This document shows, one piece after another, positions 13,351 through 13,513 of a DNA stretch of 13,513 bases; within the stretch, counting starts at the first letter, position 1, and each line of letters opens with the position of its first letter. The notes under the pieces are model-generated. The model worked only from the letters and a program-made list of their open reading frames with translations, made no database searches and was not told the DNA's origin. The stretch is from Candidatus Aminicenantota bacterium (GTDB lineage Bacteria; Acidobacteriota; Aminicenantia; S016-38): the NCBI GenBank assembly GCA_027062035.1, contig JAMOUL010000071.1, forward strand, positions 1-13,513, given 5' to 3'. Position numbers and translations under genes: made by a program.

Positions 13351-13513
13351 CTATTCCTCCAGAAGTATATTATCTATCAGTCTGGCCCTGCCCACAAAAG
13401 CCGCTACCGCTATCAGGGTTTTCCCCTTCAGACGAGAAACGGGTTTGAGGGTATCACCGTCCACTATTTCTATGTACTGGACCCTTACAAGTGGATATTT
13501 TGAAAAAATCATA
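13351..13513 (-). CDS. panC: Pantothenate synthetase, C-terminal fragment
   Basis: The last 54 codons of a gene that continues beyond the right edge. The visible part has YPLVRVQYIEIVDGDTLKPV, then AFVGRARLIDNI, and ends at TAG. This matches the C-terminal domain of PanC, which joins pantoate and beta-alanine using ATP. The catalytic HIGH and KMSKS-type motifs are outside the window. It directly precedes panD, which makes the beta-alanine substrate, and this common pairing supports the call. Confidence 0.9.
   Translation of the reverse strand, partial: MIFSKYPLVRVQYIEIVDGDTLKPVSRLKGKTLIAVAAFVGRARLIDNILLEE

Overview
The window looks like a compact chromosomal segment from a Gram-negative-type (two-membrane) bacterium with an AT-leaning genome. 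Support for two membranes comes from an ExbD/TolR protein, a non-lipoprotein periplasmic metal-binding protein and undecaprenyl-PP synthase. Arg is coded mostly by AGA/AGG and proteins are rich in Lys/Glu, as in many thermophiles. A bacterial Clp1/Grc3-like kinase, a DUF4388 protein and leaderless genes would suit a deep-branching or uncultivated lineage (WOR-3-like is a guess). No mobile element, CRISPR array or phage gene is visible, and no gene-free stretch exceeds about 150 bp.

Layout. 1-1657 (minus): uppS-cdsA-dxr, joined by ATGA overlaps, covering the MEP isoprenoid pathway, the lipid carrier for the cell wall and CDP-diacylglycerol synthesis. dxr runs off the left edge. 1711-2481 (plus): a Clp1/Grc3-type P-loop kinase, divergent from uppS. 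2463-2681 (minus): a PspC-domain protein. 2807-3752 (plus): tRNA-Phe(GAA) followed after 12 nt by a YitT-family membrane protein. 3733-4564 (minus): exbD plus a single-cysteine thioredoxin-fold protein. 4711-5955 (plus): a LysN-like class I aminotransferase, divergent from exbD with clear back-to-back sigma70-type promoters. 5986-8328 (minus): znuA-znuC-znuB zinc/manganese importer. 8369-12192 (minus): DUF1844 - TPR/zinc-ribbon membrane protein - DUF4388 protein - ribF, all overlapping. 12217-12984 (plus): mazG. 12992-13513 (minus): panC (partial)-panD, pantothenate synthesis.

The most unusual signal is in gene starts. uppS, the Clp1-like gene, znuA and the DUF1844 gene each have TATAAT or TAGAAT ending 6-7 nt before the start codon and no usable Shine-Dalgarno; mazG may follow the same plan. 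These predict leaderless mRNAs. Other first genes (exbD, aminotransferase, pspC) have strong Shine-Dalgarno sites, so two initiation modes seem to coexist. The DUF1844/mazG divide carries one symmetric ATTATAAT that can serve as the -10 in both directions.

The least understood block is the DUF1844/TPR/DUF4388 operon in front of ribF. It encodes a multi-pass membrane protein with TPR and zinc-ribbon parts and a tail-anchored signalling-like partner.
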